This document shows, one piece after another, positions 17,663 through 27,081 of a DNA stretch of 64,000 nt (position 1 is the first letter of the stretch; each line of letters starts with the position of its first letter). The notes under the pieces were generated by a model that saw only the letters and a program-made list of their open reading frames with translations, had not been told where the DNA came from and ran no database searches. The translations under genes were made by a program, and so were the position numbers. This DNA is from Saprospiraceae bacterium (GTDB lineage: Bacteria; Bacteroidota; Bacteroidia; Chitinophagales; Saprospiraceae), in NCBI GenBank assembly GCA_029251525.1, contig JAQXDE010000016.1, positions 1-64,000 on the forward strand, read 5' to 3'.

Positions 17663-18762
17663 AAAAACGTAAAATTATCTTTACTGTTATCAATGATTTG
17701 ACCTATGATCAAAGGATGATAAGAATTTGTAAAAGTCTTGACAAAAGTGATTATGAAGTTCTACTCGTCGGTCGTATGTTGCCTTCCTCTAAACCTCTTC
17801 AATCTCAATCTTTTCAACAAAAGCGACTTAATTGCCTTTTTTATAGAGGAAAGTTTTTCTACCTCGAGTATAATCTTCGACTGTTATTTTTTTTATGGAA
17901 TAATAAGTTTGATGTAGTGTGTGCGATTGATTTGGATACAATACTCCCTGCATTTTATATAAGTAAATGGAAGAAGAAAAAACTTATTTATGATGCTCAT
18001 GAATATTTCACTGAAGTTCCTGAAATTATCGAAAGGCCAATTGTAAAAAAGATTTGGGAATGGATTGGGAATAAAACTATACCAACGTGTATGTATTGTT
18101 ATACGGTTGGCCACTCCTTGGCAGGATTACTAGGGAAAAAGTATAAGACACATTTTGAGGTCATTCGGAACATGCCTGAATTTGCTACCTTAAAGGAAGG
18201 GAAACTGCCTCATCAAAAACCTATTATTTTATATCAAGGTGCTTTAAATATTGGACGAGGGCTAGAGCAAATAATCGAGGCAATGACTGAAATAGATGAA
18301 GCCGAATTATGGCTTGTTGGTGAAGGTGATATTTCTAATCTTTTAAGAAAAAAAGTAATGCAATTACGTCTTCAGGATAAAGTGAAGTTCTTGGGGTACC
18401 TGCTGCCTGAGAAGTTGCGAGAAATTACTTCTCAAGCAACTATTGGTATTAATTTGTTGGAAAATAAAAGCTTGAATTATTATTTCTCATTGGCGAATAA
18501 AACTTTTGATTTTGTGCAGGCTGTTGTGCCTGCGATTCATATGAATTATCCTGAGTATCAAAAATTGATGAAAGAAAAAGAAGTGGGAGTATTGATTGAT
18601 GATCTGGAAAAGAGGACTATTGTAGAAGCTGTAACATTACTATTAAAAGATTCAGCGTATTATGAAAAGCTAAAATATAATTGTGAGGAGGTACGAAAAG
18701 TTTGGACTTGGGAGAATGAAGAGCAGAAGTTAATAGAGTTTTATAGAAACGTTTTTGAGTAG
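17659..18762 (+). CDS. glycosyltransferase, GT4-like
   Basis: The protein has about 367 residues starting MKKRKIIFTVINDLTYDQRM. I chose the ATG at 17659 because it overlaps the recQ stop as ATGA; a TTG at 17650 would only add three residues. The fold is GT-B: N-terminal DVVCAIDLDTILPAF and LIYDAHEYFTEVPE, then C-terminal LYQGALNIGRGLEQIIEAM, ELWLVGEGDI, VKFLGYLLPEKL and the acidic end of the donor site. The sugar donor and acceptor cannot be read from the sequence; surface polysaccharide or lipid glycosylation is likely. It is translationally coupled to recQ, an unexpected partner. Confidence 0.85.
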   Translation: MKKRKIIFTVINDLTYDQRMIRICKSLDKSDYEVLLVGRMLPSSKPLQSQSFQQKRLNCLFYRGKFFYLEYNLRLLFFLWNNKFDVVCAIDLDTILPAFYISKWKKKKLIYDAHEYFTEVPEIIERPIVKKIWEWIGNKTIPTCMYCYTVGHSLAGLLGKKYKTHFEVIRNMPEFATLKEGKLPHQKPIILYQGALNIGRGLEQIIEAMTEIDEAELWLVGEGDISNLLRKKVMQLRLQDKVKFLGYLLPEKLREITSQATIGINLLENKSLNYYFSLANKTFDFVQAVVPAIHMNYPEYQKLMKEKEVGVLIDDLEKRTIVEAVTLLLKDSAYYEKLKYNCEEVRKVWTWENEEQKLIEFYRNVFE

Positions 18763-18804
18763 TTTGTTTCTTATGAGTTTTGTCAACCTAGACGATATTC
18801 TATA

Positions 18805-21177
18805 TCATTCATCAGGAGTGTTATAAATATCCTTCTGATAATGATTGTTCTTTTTTATATAAAAAGCCCCTTCAAATTCAATGTGCTCCTCAAAAATGTC
18901 TACCCCTTTTTTTCTAATCATTAAGTCATCAATATAAAGCGGTAAATCCAATGTCAACTTCTTTCCAATTGTAATAATTCGAATTTCATTCTCTGGAAAG
19001 TTAACTTTAAAATTCATCTCAACCAAACTCCAATCTCCATCAATGACTTCTGAAAATTCAGGAAAACTAGTTGTATATTTAGATTTACCCGTTTTTGGGT
19101 TTCGTTCTTCTACAATGAATCTAAACCAATCATTTAGTGCATCATTTTGACCATTAAAAAACCAGGCAGAGAGAACATAGGTTTTATCTTTTTCAAAGGT
19201 GTTTGAATTGAATTTGGCTAATTCATTTTCTCCTCGTTTTGTTTTTTCAAATGCTCCCTTGCTGAATCGAGCAAATTGACTAGGTTTTTTTTCGAAATTA
19301 TTCTGATAGAAAAATGCAAGTGTATCGGTAGTAAGTATATTGTTATTAATGGGAGGTGACTGGGAGAAAGGTTCTTTTTCAAAGCCTAGAGATGCTTTTA
19401 ATTTCTCTAATTCATATAGCAATTTTGTAGAATCAACATTAAGTAATTTTGATTTTGAGATCTCCCTAACTCGAAAATATTTGGTTTCATAAATGATTGT
19501 ACTTCTATTTTTTAACTCATTCTCATATAAGGTAAGTTCATCACTTTCAATAATTAAGAATGGTTTCTCAGAAGTTAAATCATTAGTTATTAGTTTTTTA
19601 TAAATATTAGGAGTGACTATTTGAACTATTTTTTTACTTTCTGGTATACTAGTTCTTCCAACATCGAAAGCTAAAAGTGGAATTTGTGTATGGTAAGAGA
19701 AGATTTTAGAAACCTCAGAAGAGTGATCATGAATTGGCCTACTAAAATTTTCTGATCCACAATAATAAAATGGCAAAGGAATAATCGCTTGATATTTTGA
19801 AATATCGATTTTCTCTAAAGCTTTCAAATAGTCTTCCCTTAAATTTTCTTTTTTAAAAACATTAATTTTTGTGGTTACCTTTTCGGACATCTCTAAGTGG
19901 TGAGCAAATCCTTCAACCAAATAGAGTAGTGGTAAGGCTGAGATACCTAAAAATATAATTATGTTTTTTCTTTTTTCTTTAAGTTGCTCTAGATGTTCAT
20001 GTAAAACAAAAGTTACGGAAATTGTGGATACGAAATAAAAAATCCAACCTATCCTACCGGTTGTCCTAAAATTTTTGACCAACGGAATCCATTCCAATAA
20101 TATAGGAAAAGCTTTGAATGGATATCCAAATGCAAAAATTAAACATAATAAACTTGCAGGGAAAGCAATCTTGAGATGCTCATTTTGCAACCAGTCTAAT
20201 TTAGGATAAATACTTTTTTGTTCAATAGCTTTTTTTCCAAAATGAAAAAATAAAAATAATAAAATGAGAGTAGTTAATATACCGACATAAGACCAAGCTT
20301 CCCACTTTAAATGAATATCGAAAAAGTAATCTAGAATTGGTCTTAATGGGGCATGATGTGGAATAAAAATATCGTCGGGCTCTGCATTGTATAATAAAAA
20401 TCCAAGTGGATTCTCTGTTCGATCAACATGAATATCGGTCATTTTTACAAAAGCCATAAATCCTATGAGAGGTATAAATACTTGAATGAAAAAGTGTAAA
20501 TAGTTTTTTAAAATTTTCCAGTTTTTATTTTTAATCAAATAAACTAGCCAAAATGCTCCCGAGAATAACGCTGCTATTAATCCCAAATAACTATGGATGA
20601 AAAACCAACCTATGTTATTTAGAAGGAGTAGGGACGTCCATTTTTTTTTATCTTTTGAAATGAAGTATTTTATCATGAAATACCATGTCATTGGGAAACA
20701 ATTTAAGTATGCTAAGGTGAGGTGGTTATCAAATCTTCCAACTTGAGGTGCAAGGAAAGTAATTCCTATAGTTGCGCAGACGGCTAACCATTCCTTCACT
20801 CTTAATTCATTGAGGATCAGGAAAATAAATAAAGCGCAAAATAATATGGAAAATAGAATTGAAAGATTTGTAATCCCTACATTTTCTTTTTTTATTGACG
20901 GGAGAAAATTACCAAGTGCTTTAATCGCATTAGAGATCAATAGACGATATTCGGAGTATATGGTATTCTCGCCAAAGGGATAATTTGAACCTTTAAACTC
21001 TGTATAGGAACTGTCAAATTCAATATGCCAAGAAGTATTGTAATAAGCTGTGAATCCGTCCCCAGTTGGTGCAAATAAATATTGATTAGGTGAAAGAATT
21101 ATTTTTCCATAAAAGAAAAAAATTAGACAACTTGTTAAAGCAATCGTTAATAAAAAATATTTTTTAGAGGTACTCAT
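18805..21177 (-). CDS. large polytopic membrane protein, GT-C glycosyltransferase-like
   Basis: The protein has 790 residues. The N-terminal half has about ten to twelve transmembrane segments. An early extracytoplasmic loop with an acidic GDGFTAYYNTSW motif, followed later by DNHLTLAYLNCFPMTWYF, resembles GT-C lipid-sugar transferases and YfhO-like proteins. The C-terminal part (about 640-790) is soluble and beta-rich (VLSAWFFNG, LPLYIDDLMIRK), like a carbohydrate-binding-type jelly roll. I do not recognise a specific family. Its ATG overlaps the upstream permease's TAA by one base (TAATG), so the two are translationally coupled. Confidence 0.65.
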   Translation of the reverse strand: MSTSKKYFLLTIALTSCLIFFFYGKIILSPNQYLFAPTGDGFTAYYNTSWHIEFDSSYTEFKGSNYPFGENTIYSEYRLLISNAIKALGNFLPSIKKENVGITNLSILFSILFCALFIFLILNELRVKEWLAVCATIGITFLAPQVGRFDNHLTLAYLNCFPMTWYFMIKYFISKDKKKWTSLLLLNNIGWFFIHSYLGLIAALFSGAFWLVYLIKNKNWKILKNYLHFFIQVFIPLIGFMAFVKMTDIHVDRTENPLGFLLYNAEPDDIFIPHHAPLRPILDYFFDIHLKWEAWSYVGILTTLILLFLFFHFGKKAIEQKSIYPKLDWLQNEHLKIAFPASLLCLIFAFGYPFKAFPILLEWIPLVKNFRTTGRIGWIFYFVSTISVTFVLHEHLEQLKEKRKNIIIFLGISALPLLYLVEGFAHHLEMSEKVTTKINVFKKENLREDYLKALEKIDISKYQAIIPLPFYYCGSENFSRPIHDHSSEVSKIFSYHTQIPLLAFDVGRTSIPESKKIVQIVTPNIYKKLITNDLTSEKPFLIIESDELTLYENELKNRSTIIYETKYFRVREISKSKLLNVDSTKLLYELEKLKASLGFEKEPFSQSPPINNNILTTDTLAFFYQNNFEKKPSQFARFSKGAFEKTKRGENELAKFNSNTFEKDKTYVLSAWFFNGQNDALNDWFRFIVEERNPKTGKSKYTTSFPEFSEVIDGDWSLVEMNFKVNFPENEIRIITIGKKLTLDLPLYIDDLMIRKKGVDIFEEHIEFEGAFYIKKNNHYQKDIYNTPDE

Positions 21178-22328
21178 TATGATGAAAGGTTCCGAATACT
21201 ACTTTCAATATTTTTGTAATTTATAAAAACAAAAAGACCTGCGAATAATAATCCTGCCAAAAGAACTATTGGGTTAACGAACTCAAACTCCATTCCTTGT
21301 TTCGTGAAAAAGCTCACAATAAAAGATCGAAAAATGCCAAAAAATAAAATCGTTAAAAGCATTACCATTCCAAATAAAAACATCAAATGTTTTTTCAAAA
21401 TTTGCCCAATTTGATTTTGTTTATAACCCAATTGGAGCATTAATCGAATGTCTCGACTTGATTTTGAAACCATTAATTGGAAATTTAAGACAAAAATAAA
21501 AACTGAAAGTAAAACAATTAAAAATCCAATCACCGCAACTACCGCGATTAATGTTCGAATTAGTGCAGCAGTTTCTCCACCGATCAATCTCCCAGAACTG
21601 AGCTCATATCCATTATCCTTCATGAAATTTCTGAAGGTATCAGAAAAAGGATTGTCTGATGAAATGATTAACCTTGAAGAACCTTTTGGTTCATAATCTT
21701 GAAAATTTTTATTGGAGTATTCCATAAAACTTTGAGGAACAATAATTGAATTAATCCGATCACTAAAACCAACAATCCTACCCTTGAAATTTTTTCTTTT
21801 CCCTTGTCCTTTAATCAAGACATCTAAAGAAACTTCTTGGATACTTTCGAAGGGTATTTTAGGAAGACCTTGACTAGCTGCGAATCCAAAATTATATAAA
21901 GCTAAATAATCTCGTGCTACTACAACAGGGATTACTATATCACCTTTCGACCATTTGAAATCCTCACTTTTTACATCTACAAATTCATCAGGTACACTTT
22001 CAAAAAATAAATCTGTTCGGAAATTCAACAACGCACTTCCTGCACTTACCCGGTAATTACTTGCTGAAAATTGGCCTACTTTTTTTATGAACGGTTGATC
22101 TTGAATTTTTTGTATTTCTTCCGGAGTGAATTTTGCTTTTGCTCCAAATGAACTAACTTCTTTATTGATGATTACAAATTGGTCTTCACTTTCTGTTAAA
22201 TCATTTAAGTCAATATAAAACTGGATAGACAATAAAAGCAATAATAGACCCATAAATGAACCAATTATTGCACCTACGATTTGCCAAATATTATTGTTTT
22301 GTCTCAGGATTTTGTTAAGAATTTTCAT
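21177..22328 (-). CDS. FtsX-like ABC-transporter permease, orphan
   Basis: The protein has 383 residues with the FtsX/MacB-type topology. One N-terminal transmembrane helix (about 15-38) precedes a large periplasmic domain (about 40-255). Three C-terminal helices follow, with the conserved cytoplasmic loop QLGYKQNQIGQILKKHL between the first two. This loop normally contacts the ATPase. No ATPase gene is adjacent. It is the first gene of a two-gene unit with the GT-C-like protein. A role as an ATPase-driven mechanotransmission or lipid/lipoprotein extrusion subunit is family knowledge, not proven here. Confidence 0.8.
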   Translation of the reverse strand: MKILNKILRQNNNIWQIVGAIIGSFMGLLLLLLSIQFYIDLNDLTESEDQFVIINKEVSSFGAKAKFTPEEIQKIQDQPFIKKVGQFSASNYRVSAGSALLNFRTDLFFESVPDEFVDVKSEDFKWSKGDIVIPVVVARDYLALYNFGFAASQGLPKIPFESIQEVSLDVLIKGQGKRKNFKGRIVGFSDRINSIIVPQSFMEYSNKNFQDYEPKGSSRLIISSDNPFSDTFRNFMKDNGYELSSGRLIGGETAALIRTLIAVVAVIGFLIVLLSVFIFVLNFQLMVSKSSRDIRLMLQLGYKQNQIGQILKKHLMFLFGMVMLLTILFFGIFRSFIVSFFTKQGMEFEFVNPIVLLAGLLFAGLFVFINYKNIESSIRNLSS

Positions 22329-22500
22329 TAAACAAATATATAAAATTTGGTATAATATTTACCGTATTAAGGTTAATTGGTTTGTAGCTTCTTGATTTGA
22401 AGAGATCAAATATGAAGAATTTGGTTTTACAAGTATTTATAAAAAAATTGTAATCAATTATTTTCGTACATTTCGTTTTTTTATTAATTAAAACCTAAAT

Positions 22501-22953
22501 ATGAGATTCTTAATTTTTGCTTTAATGGTGATTTTTTTAAGTTGTGGTTCCGAAACGAATTCTACCGAAATCAATCTATCAGAAAATACCCCCACTCAGA
22601 AAGATTCTACAACGGTGATTACTCCAGCGCCTACTCCAAAAGGTTATACTGATGTAAATGCTAAATATAAAAAAACTGCTGAGAATTCAGAATTTGCAGT
22701 TTTTAAAACTACTTCAGCTACTGATACTGAAATGGAATTTTATTTTAAGACATTAGATGGAATTAGTATCAAATCAACTTATTTGCATGAGGGTGGACGA
22801 AAAGTAGTGGGATTTAATCAATTACTAGAGTTCGCAAAATACATGAAAGGATATCCTGGAGCTAATGGTGATATGGCAGGTAAGATATTTGAATTAATTT
22901 ATAATGAAAATAATGATATTGGAGAAGTGAGGCTGGCAGAATTGGAAGACTGA
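22501..22953 (+). CDS. small lipoprotein of unknown function
   Basis: The protein has 150 residues. A lipoprotein signal peptide ends in the lipobox LSCG with Cys at about residue 16, followed by a Ser/Thr/Pro-rich linker (about 17-50). A compact domain then runs from about 55 to 150 (EMEFYFKTLDGISIKS, ELIYNENNDIGEVRLAELED). I do not recognise the domain. It is a single gene with a strong terminator directly after it. Confidence 0.75.
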   Translation: MRFLIFALMVIFLSCGSETNSTEINLSENTPTQKDSTTVITPAPTPKGYTDVNAKYKKTAENSEFAVFKTTSATDTEMEFYFKTLDGISIKSTYLHEGGRKVVGFNQLLEFAKYMKGYPGANGDMAGKIFELIYNENNDIGEVRLAELED

Positions 22954-22970
22954 AATTTAAAATAATGTAA

Positions 22971-23023
22971 ATAAAATAGCTACTATTCTCTCTATGAAAA
23001 GAATAGTAGCTATTTTATTTTTT
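22971..23023 (+). terminator. rho-independent terminator
   Basis: A perfect 18-base stem (ataaaatagctactattc and its complement at 23001-23018) with a 12-base loop is followed by T's. Confidence 0.9.
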
Positions 23024-23384
23024 GAGGCAGATTTGATCTGTTTTCTCCAGCGAAAAACAAGATCAATTGATTGTTAGCTTAATCTTTAATCTTACTTATT
23101 TTCAAATTCAAGGTTTATCATTTCCTCCAATATAATTGTATTTTAAAATAATTTATCTAAATGAGTATTTAACTTTATAAGTTCCAAGTAAACATAAAAT
23201 TCATTTTCTTTAAGTAAAGTTTTACCTAAATAAAATGAAAAGATAGAATCGCATCGGGACAAATAATTCGGGCATAACGGAATCCATTTTTACAATTAAC
23301 TACGATCCCATTTTTTCATAAGAGAGTATTGATTTGGTAAGAACCAGAAAAGGTATTGGATTGTGATTTACTTCGAAAGGTATT
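23024..23384. other. intergenic region, nothing recognised
   Basis: This spacer lies between convergent genes. I see no ORF, RNA or repeat that I can support. Confidence 0.5.
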
Positions 23385-23609
23385 TTAGTCCTCTAATATT
23401 TCATAATCAATTTGAAGTTTCCTCAAGGCTCTAAAAGCAGAACTTGTATTCATCGAAACTTCAATTTCAACAGTTGATCCATCTAATAAAAATTCAGTGT
23501 ATTCTCTAGCAAGTGAATTGTCTACATTATCTGCAACTTCCTCAAACATAGCAGTAATATTTCTTCGGTCAGGGCGAGCTGCGTCGCAGGAATTTAATTG
23601 TATTTTCAT
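23385..23609 (-). CDS. small acidic protein of unknown function
   Basis: The protein has 74 residues starting MKIQLNSCDAARPDRR. It is cytosolic by appearance, with a mixed alpha/beta pattern (NITAMFEEVADNVDNSLA, FRALRKLQIDYEILED). The codon use matches neighbouring genes, the N-terminus MKIQLNSCD looks natural and no competing frame is open, so I regard it as a real gene. I do not recognise a family, and no operon partner is clear. Confidence 0.6.
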   Translation of the reverse strand: MKIQLNSCDAARPDRRNITAMFEEVADNVDNSLAREYTEFLLDGSTVEIEVSMNTSSAFRALRKLQIDYEILED

Positions 23610-23727
23610 AATGTGTTTAATTTTTGATGCAAGATAGTGATTAAGTTATGGATCGATTGAAAAAAGAGTTTGACTTTTTAACAAGGGGTTTTCTTTGAGC
23701 GTTTTTTGAATAAACTAATTCTTTTAT

Positions 23728-24213
23728 TTAATTACCTTTTAGTTTTTCCAATTTTTCTTTAACATTTACAATGCTATTGCAATGAATTTCGTTCTCATTT
23801 TTGCAAGATTCTTCTAATGTTAAAAGAAGATTTATATGTAGATCAATATTTTTAGGTTCATAACTAATCGCTTGTCGAAATAGAAAAACAGCTTTATCAA
23901 ATTCATCTTTTTTTCTAGCAATTTTAGCATCTGAAACCATTTGATTTATTTCTGCTATTTTTTTTTCATTAATTTTTTCTTGTAAAGTAGCTTGATGCTC
24001 TTCCAGTTTATCATATTGAATTTCAGGGTTGAATTTTGATTTAAATAGAAACCCTAAAATGAAAAACAATGGAATAGCGAATAGCAATACTAACTTTTTT
24101 AATCTAGCACTTTCGTCATATTCTCTCTCTTCATGGATCATATTATCATAGTCTTCTTTTTTTGGAATGATAGAATCAGTTGGGAGGAATTTATTTTTTA
24201 TTCTTTTTTTCAT
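23728..24213 (-). CDS. membrane-anchored TPR-like protein
   Basis: The protein has 161 residues. A Lys-rich cytosolic N-terminus (about 1-40) precedes one transmembrane helix (about 42-62, LVLLFAIPLFFILGFLF). A coiled-coil-like segment follows (about 75-105), and then a single TPR-like helix pair (about 107-140, KAVFLFRQAISYEPKNIDLHINLLL). The function is not known; such proteins often scaffold envelope complexes. The 5' region contains the (TTC)15 repeat and a cryptic poly-Glu ORF. Confidence 0.65.
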   Translation of the reverse strand: MKKRIKNKFLPTDSIIPKKEDYDNMIHEEREYDESARLKKLVLLFAIPLFFILGFLFKSKFNPEIQYDKLEEHQATLQEKINEKKIAEINQMVSDAKIARKKDEFDKAVFLFRQAISYEPKNIDLHINLLLTLEESCKNENEIHCNSIVNVKEKLEKLKGN

Positions 24214-24278
24214 GGTAAAATCTTAAGCTCTTATTTTATTTATTTCTTATCAAGTTTTGATTTGAAAGCTAAAGGTGA

Positions 24279-24323
24279 TTCTTCTTCTTCTTCTTCTTCT
24301 TCTTCTTCTTCTTCTTCTTCTTC
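24279..24323. repeat. perfect (TTC)15 trinucleotide microsatellite
   Basis: Fifteen uninterrupted TTC units (GAA on the reverse strand) lie 66-110 bases upstream of the reverse-strand gene at 23728-24213. On the reverse strand they read as 15 Glu codons in an ORF ending at 24240. The rest of the 414-base spacer up to 24627 shows nothing else. Confidence 0.95.
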
Positions 24324-24627
24324 TTTTATGACTGTAATATTATCATTGCGATTGATTCTTTTTGATCATTACATAATAGTATTTCTTAAAAGAGGTCAGA
24401 TTTAATTATCGGATACTCTTCAGTAAGTTTTACCATAATTATATTATCGATTCATGATCATTGCAAATATAGAATTAAAATATTCTTTAGGGTATTATTC
24501 TCTTCTATGTATAACCAAAATTCTTTTCCCTTCAATTCATGTTAAAACCATAATGAATCTATAATTTTTTTGAAATAATAAATGATTTAAAATTAGGTCG
24601 GTTATTCAGCTAATTCTATTTTCGCGG

Positions 24628-25809
24628 ATGCTTGAAAAAAACAAACAACTCTTTACTTCTACATTTCTGTTACTTTGTCTAAGTCATGTGCTTTTTGCAG
24701 GGAGTTTTAACATGTTGGTACCTGAGTTACCATCCTATTTGACTAGTTTAGGAGGAGAGGATTATAAAGGGTTAATAATTGCTTTATTTACATTGTCAGC
24801 GGGTTTGTCTAGACCGTTTAGTGGTAAATTAACTGATACCATTGGCCGGGTTCCGGTAATGATTATTGGGACCTTGGTATGTGTAGTTTGTAGCTTATTA
24901 TATCCAATTTTGACGACAGTTGGGGGATTCCTTTTTCTTCGATTTTTACATGGATTTTCTACAGGATTTAAACCAACTGCTTCGACTGCGTATGCTGCTG
25001 ACATTATACCAGTTACCCGTAGAGGCGAAGGGATGGGGATTTTAGGAATAAGTATGAATGTGGGCGCATCGATGTTTCCACCTATTGGAAGTTACATCAC
25101 CATGAAATATTCAATGGATATTGCATTTTATATTTCATCATTTATTGCTTTAATTTCTATAGGGATTTTAATGGGATTAAAAGAGACATTGGAAAATACA
25201 CAAAAATTTAAACCCTCTTTGTTGAAAATATCGAGGCATGAAATTATTGAACCAACTGCTATTCCTCCAGCCGTAGTTGCTCTTTTTATTTATATGTGTT
25301 TTGGTGTTATGTTGACAATAACTCCAGACCAATCACAGTATTTAGGATTAGATAATAAAGGATTGTTATTTACAGGGTTTACTATTTTTTCAGTTTTATC
25401 GAGAGCTGTTGCAGGGAAAGTTTCGGATCGATACGGAAGGATAATTGTAATAAAGGTTGCGGTTGTTTTAGTAGCAATTTCACTAGTTTTATTAGGCTTG
25501 GCAAATAGTCCCACCTCTCTATTAATGGCTGCAGGATGTTTAGGTTTTTCTACTGGAGTAGCTTCTCCAGCCGTTTTTGCATGGGTAATTGATATAAGTC
25601 CTGACGAAAGTAGAGGCCGTGCTATGGCTACTGTTTACATTGCCTTAGAAGTTGGAATTGGAGGAGGAGCATTGTTCTCTGCTTGGATGTATGGTAATGA
25701 TGCTGCTAATTTCCCTAGAGCATTTTTTGCATCAGCTGCGATAACTTTGTTAGCGGGAATTTATTTACAGTTTATTTATAAAGAACCAAAATCTACAAGA
25801 TTAAACTGA
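24628..25809 (+). CDS. MFS-type transporter
   Basis: The protein has 393 residues and twelve predicted transmembrane helices in two halves. MFS motif A appears in the loop after TM2 (GKLTDTIGRVPV) and again after TM8 (GKVSDRYGRIIV). Drug:H+ antiporter-1-like proteins share this arrangement, but the substrate is not readable. It lies next to glucan-active genes, so a sugar or oligosaccharide is possible, with no direct sequence support. It is convergent with the GH57-like gene. Confidence 0.9.
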   Translation: MLEKNKQLFTSTFLLLCLSHVLFAGSFNMLVPELPSYLTSLGGEDYKGLIIALFTLSAGLSRPFSGKLTDTIGRVPVMIIGTLVCVVCSLLYPILTTVGGFLFLRFLHGFSTGFKPTASTAYAADIIPVTRRGEGMGILGISMNVGASMFPPIGSYITMKYSMDIAFYISSFIALISIGILMGLKETLENTQKFKPSLLKISRHEIIEPTAIPPAVVALFIYMCFGVMLTITPDQSQYLGLDNKGLLFTGFTIFSVLSRAVAGKVSDRYGRIIVIKVAVVLVAISLVLLGLANSPTSLLMAAGCLGFSTGVASPAVFAWVIDISPDESRGRAMATVYIALEVGIGGGALFSAWMYGNDAANFPRAFFASAAITLLAGIYLQFIYKEPKSTRLN

Positions 25810-25860
25810 AGAAAGTAAAATCAATATTATAGTTAATTTTTTTAAAAAATTTATTTTGGT

Positions 25861-27048
25861 CTATTGGATATTCATCTTCTCTTTGCAAGTGATTTCCAAA
25901 TCTGCCAAGGCATTCATGTAATAAATATAACCAGAATAAGGAGAATCATAGGGACTTAAATAATCTCTTGTTTTGCCATCTTCAGCAGTTTTAGTATTTA
26001 AATAATAAAAGTGATCTGACGTTTGTAATTTACTCCAAGCGTGAATTAAATTTTCATCTTTGGAATTGATTACAGTTTCTTCCAAACTATATAATTTTTG
26101 TAAAGCTTCTTTTTGCATATTATTACCGCTCCATGCAGAAAGGTCTTTTTCAGTGTCTCTCCATGAAACTGGAAGGTGAACATCGAAGACTTCTTTTACT
26201 TTTGATTGTTGTATTTGGTCAGAGGCAGTAAGAAAATTGACTTTTTGCTTTTTTAATTCATACGGAAGGTTTTTGATAAAATTAAATGCTCCAGTTTCTG
26301 CAGATAAATGTTGTCCAAATGTCTCGTAGGGCATATAAATATTTACACAATCTCCCATGTCGTTAGCAATCCAATTTGCATACTTTTCAGCTGTTAATGG
26401 ATATTCATTCCAACTCTGGTCAGCAAACTTATGAGTGAAGTCTGCCGAAAGCTTATCGTTTTTTAAAATGGTTTTAATATTTTTAGTGTGTGGAGCTGTG
26501 TATAAATAATTAGGGGATCTTCCCATAAGATATTGAGGGAGACCTTCTGCTAATACGCCATCAAATCCTAAGTTTTCTAAACGACCTGCTAAATCATTAC
26601 AATAAATCATTCCGGTATTTCTAAAAACCTTCGGTGTTTGCCCAAAATGTTCTTGAATTTTGGAATTGTGTTTCTTAACTTGCCGTTCAAACTCAGGTAA
26701 AGAATTTAAATATGCGAGAGAATGATAATATGTTTGACCTATAAATTCTACTTGGCCAGTCCTAGATAATTCAATAAACGATTGTAAAACGTCTGGACGA
26801 TGGTTTTCCATTTGTTCCAATAAGGTTCCAGATATAGACAAACAAAATTTGAAATCCTTTCCAAGCTTATTAATGTTTTCCATCATGATTGCATTCATTG
26901 GTAGATAACAATCATTAGAAATTTTGTCTAAAAACTCTTTGTTCAATTTATCATCTTCATAAAAATGATCATGTCCTATTTGAAAAAAATCATAAGGTTT
27001 CAACCTGTTTGGCTGATGTAGATTGAAGTATAAGCAGACGTTTCTCAT
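25861..27048 (-). CDS. GH57 alpha-amylase-like protein lacking both catalytic residues
   Basis: The protein has 395 residues with a GH57 (beta/alpha)7 barrel starting NVCLYFNLHQPNRL (region 1 His-Gln-Pro). Related alpha-amylases have RNTELIY, with Glu as nucleophile. Here the segment reads RNTGMIYCND (codon GGA). The acid/base region normally reads MDYETFGEH, but here it is MPYETFGQH (codon CCC). Inactive alpha-amylase-like GH57 homologues are known in Bacteroidota, so this is probably a binding or regulatory protein rather than a hydrolase. It starts 33 bases after the glycogen-synthase-like gene and is likely co-transcribed. Confidence 0.88.
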   Translation of the reverse strand: MRNVCLYFNLHQPNRLKPYDFFQIGHDHFYEDDKLNKEFLDKISNDCYLPMNAIMMENINKLGKDFKFCLSISGTLLEQMENHRPDVLQSFIELSRTGQVEFIGQTYYHSLAYLNSLPEFERQVKKHNSKIQEHFGQTPKVFRNTGMIYCNDLAGRLENLGFDGVLAEGLPQYLMGRSPNYLYTAPHTKNIKTILKNDKLSADFTHKFADQSWNEYPLTAEKYANWIANDMGDCVNIYMPYETFGQHLSAETGAFNFIKNLPYELKKQKVNFLTASDQIQQSKVKEVFDVHLPVSWRDTEKDLSAWSGNNMQKEALQKLYSLEETVINSKDENLIHAWSKLQTSDHFYYLNTKTAEDGKTRDYLSPYDSPYSGYIYYMNALADLEITCKEKMNIQ

Positions 27049-27081
27049 TTTGAAATTTTAGTTTGTTTTATTGATTAAAGA

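Noticed and set aside
24133-24405. + strand ORF with a poly-serine stretch
   Set aside because: The serine run is the (TTC)15 repeat read forward, and most of the frame is antisense to the TPR-like gene. Flanking residues look non-protein-like.
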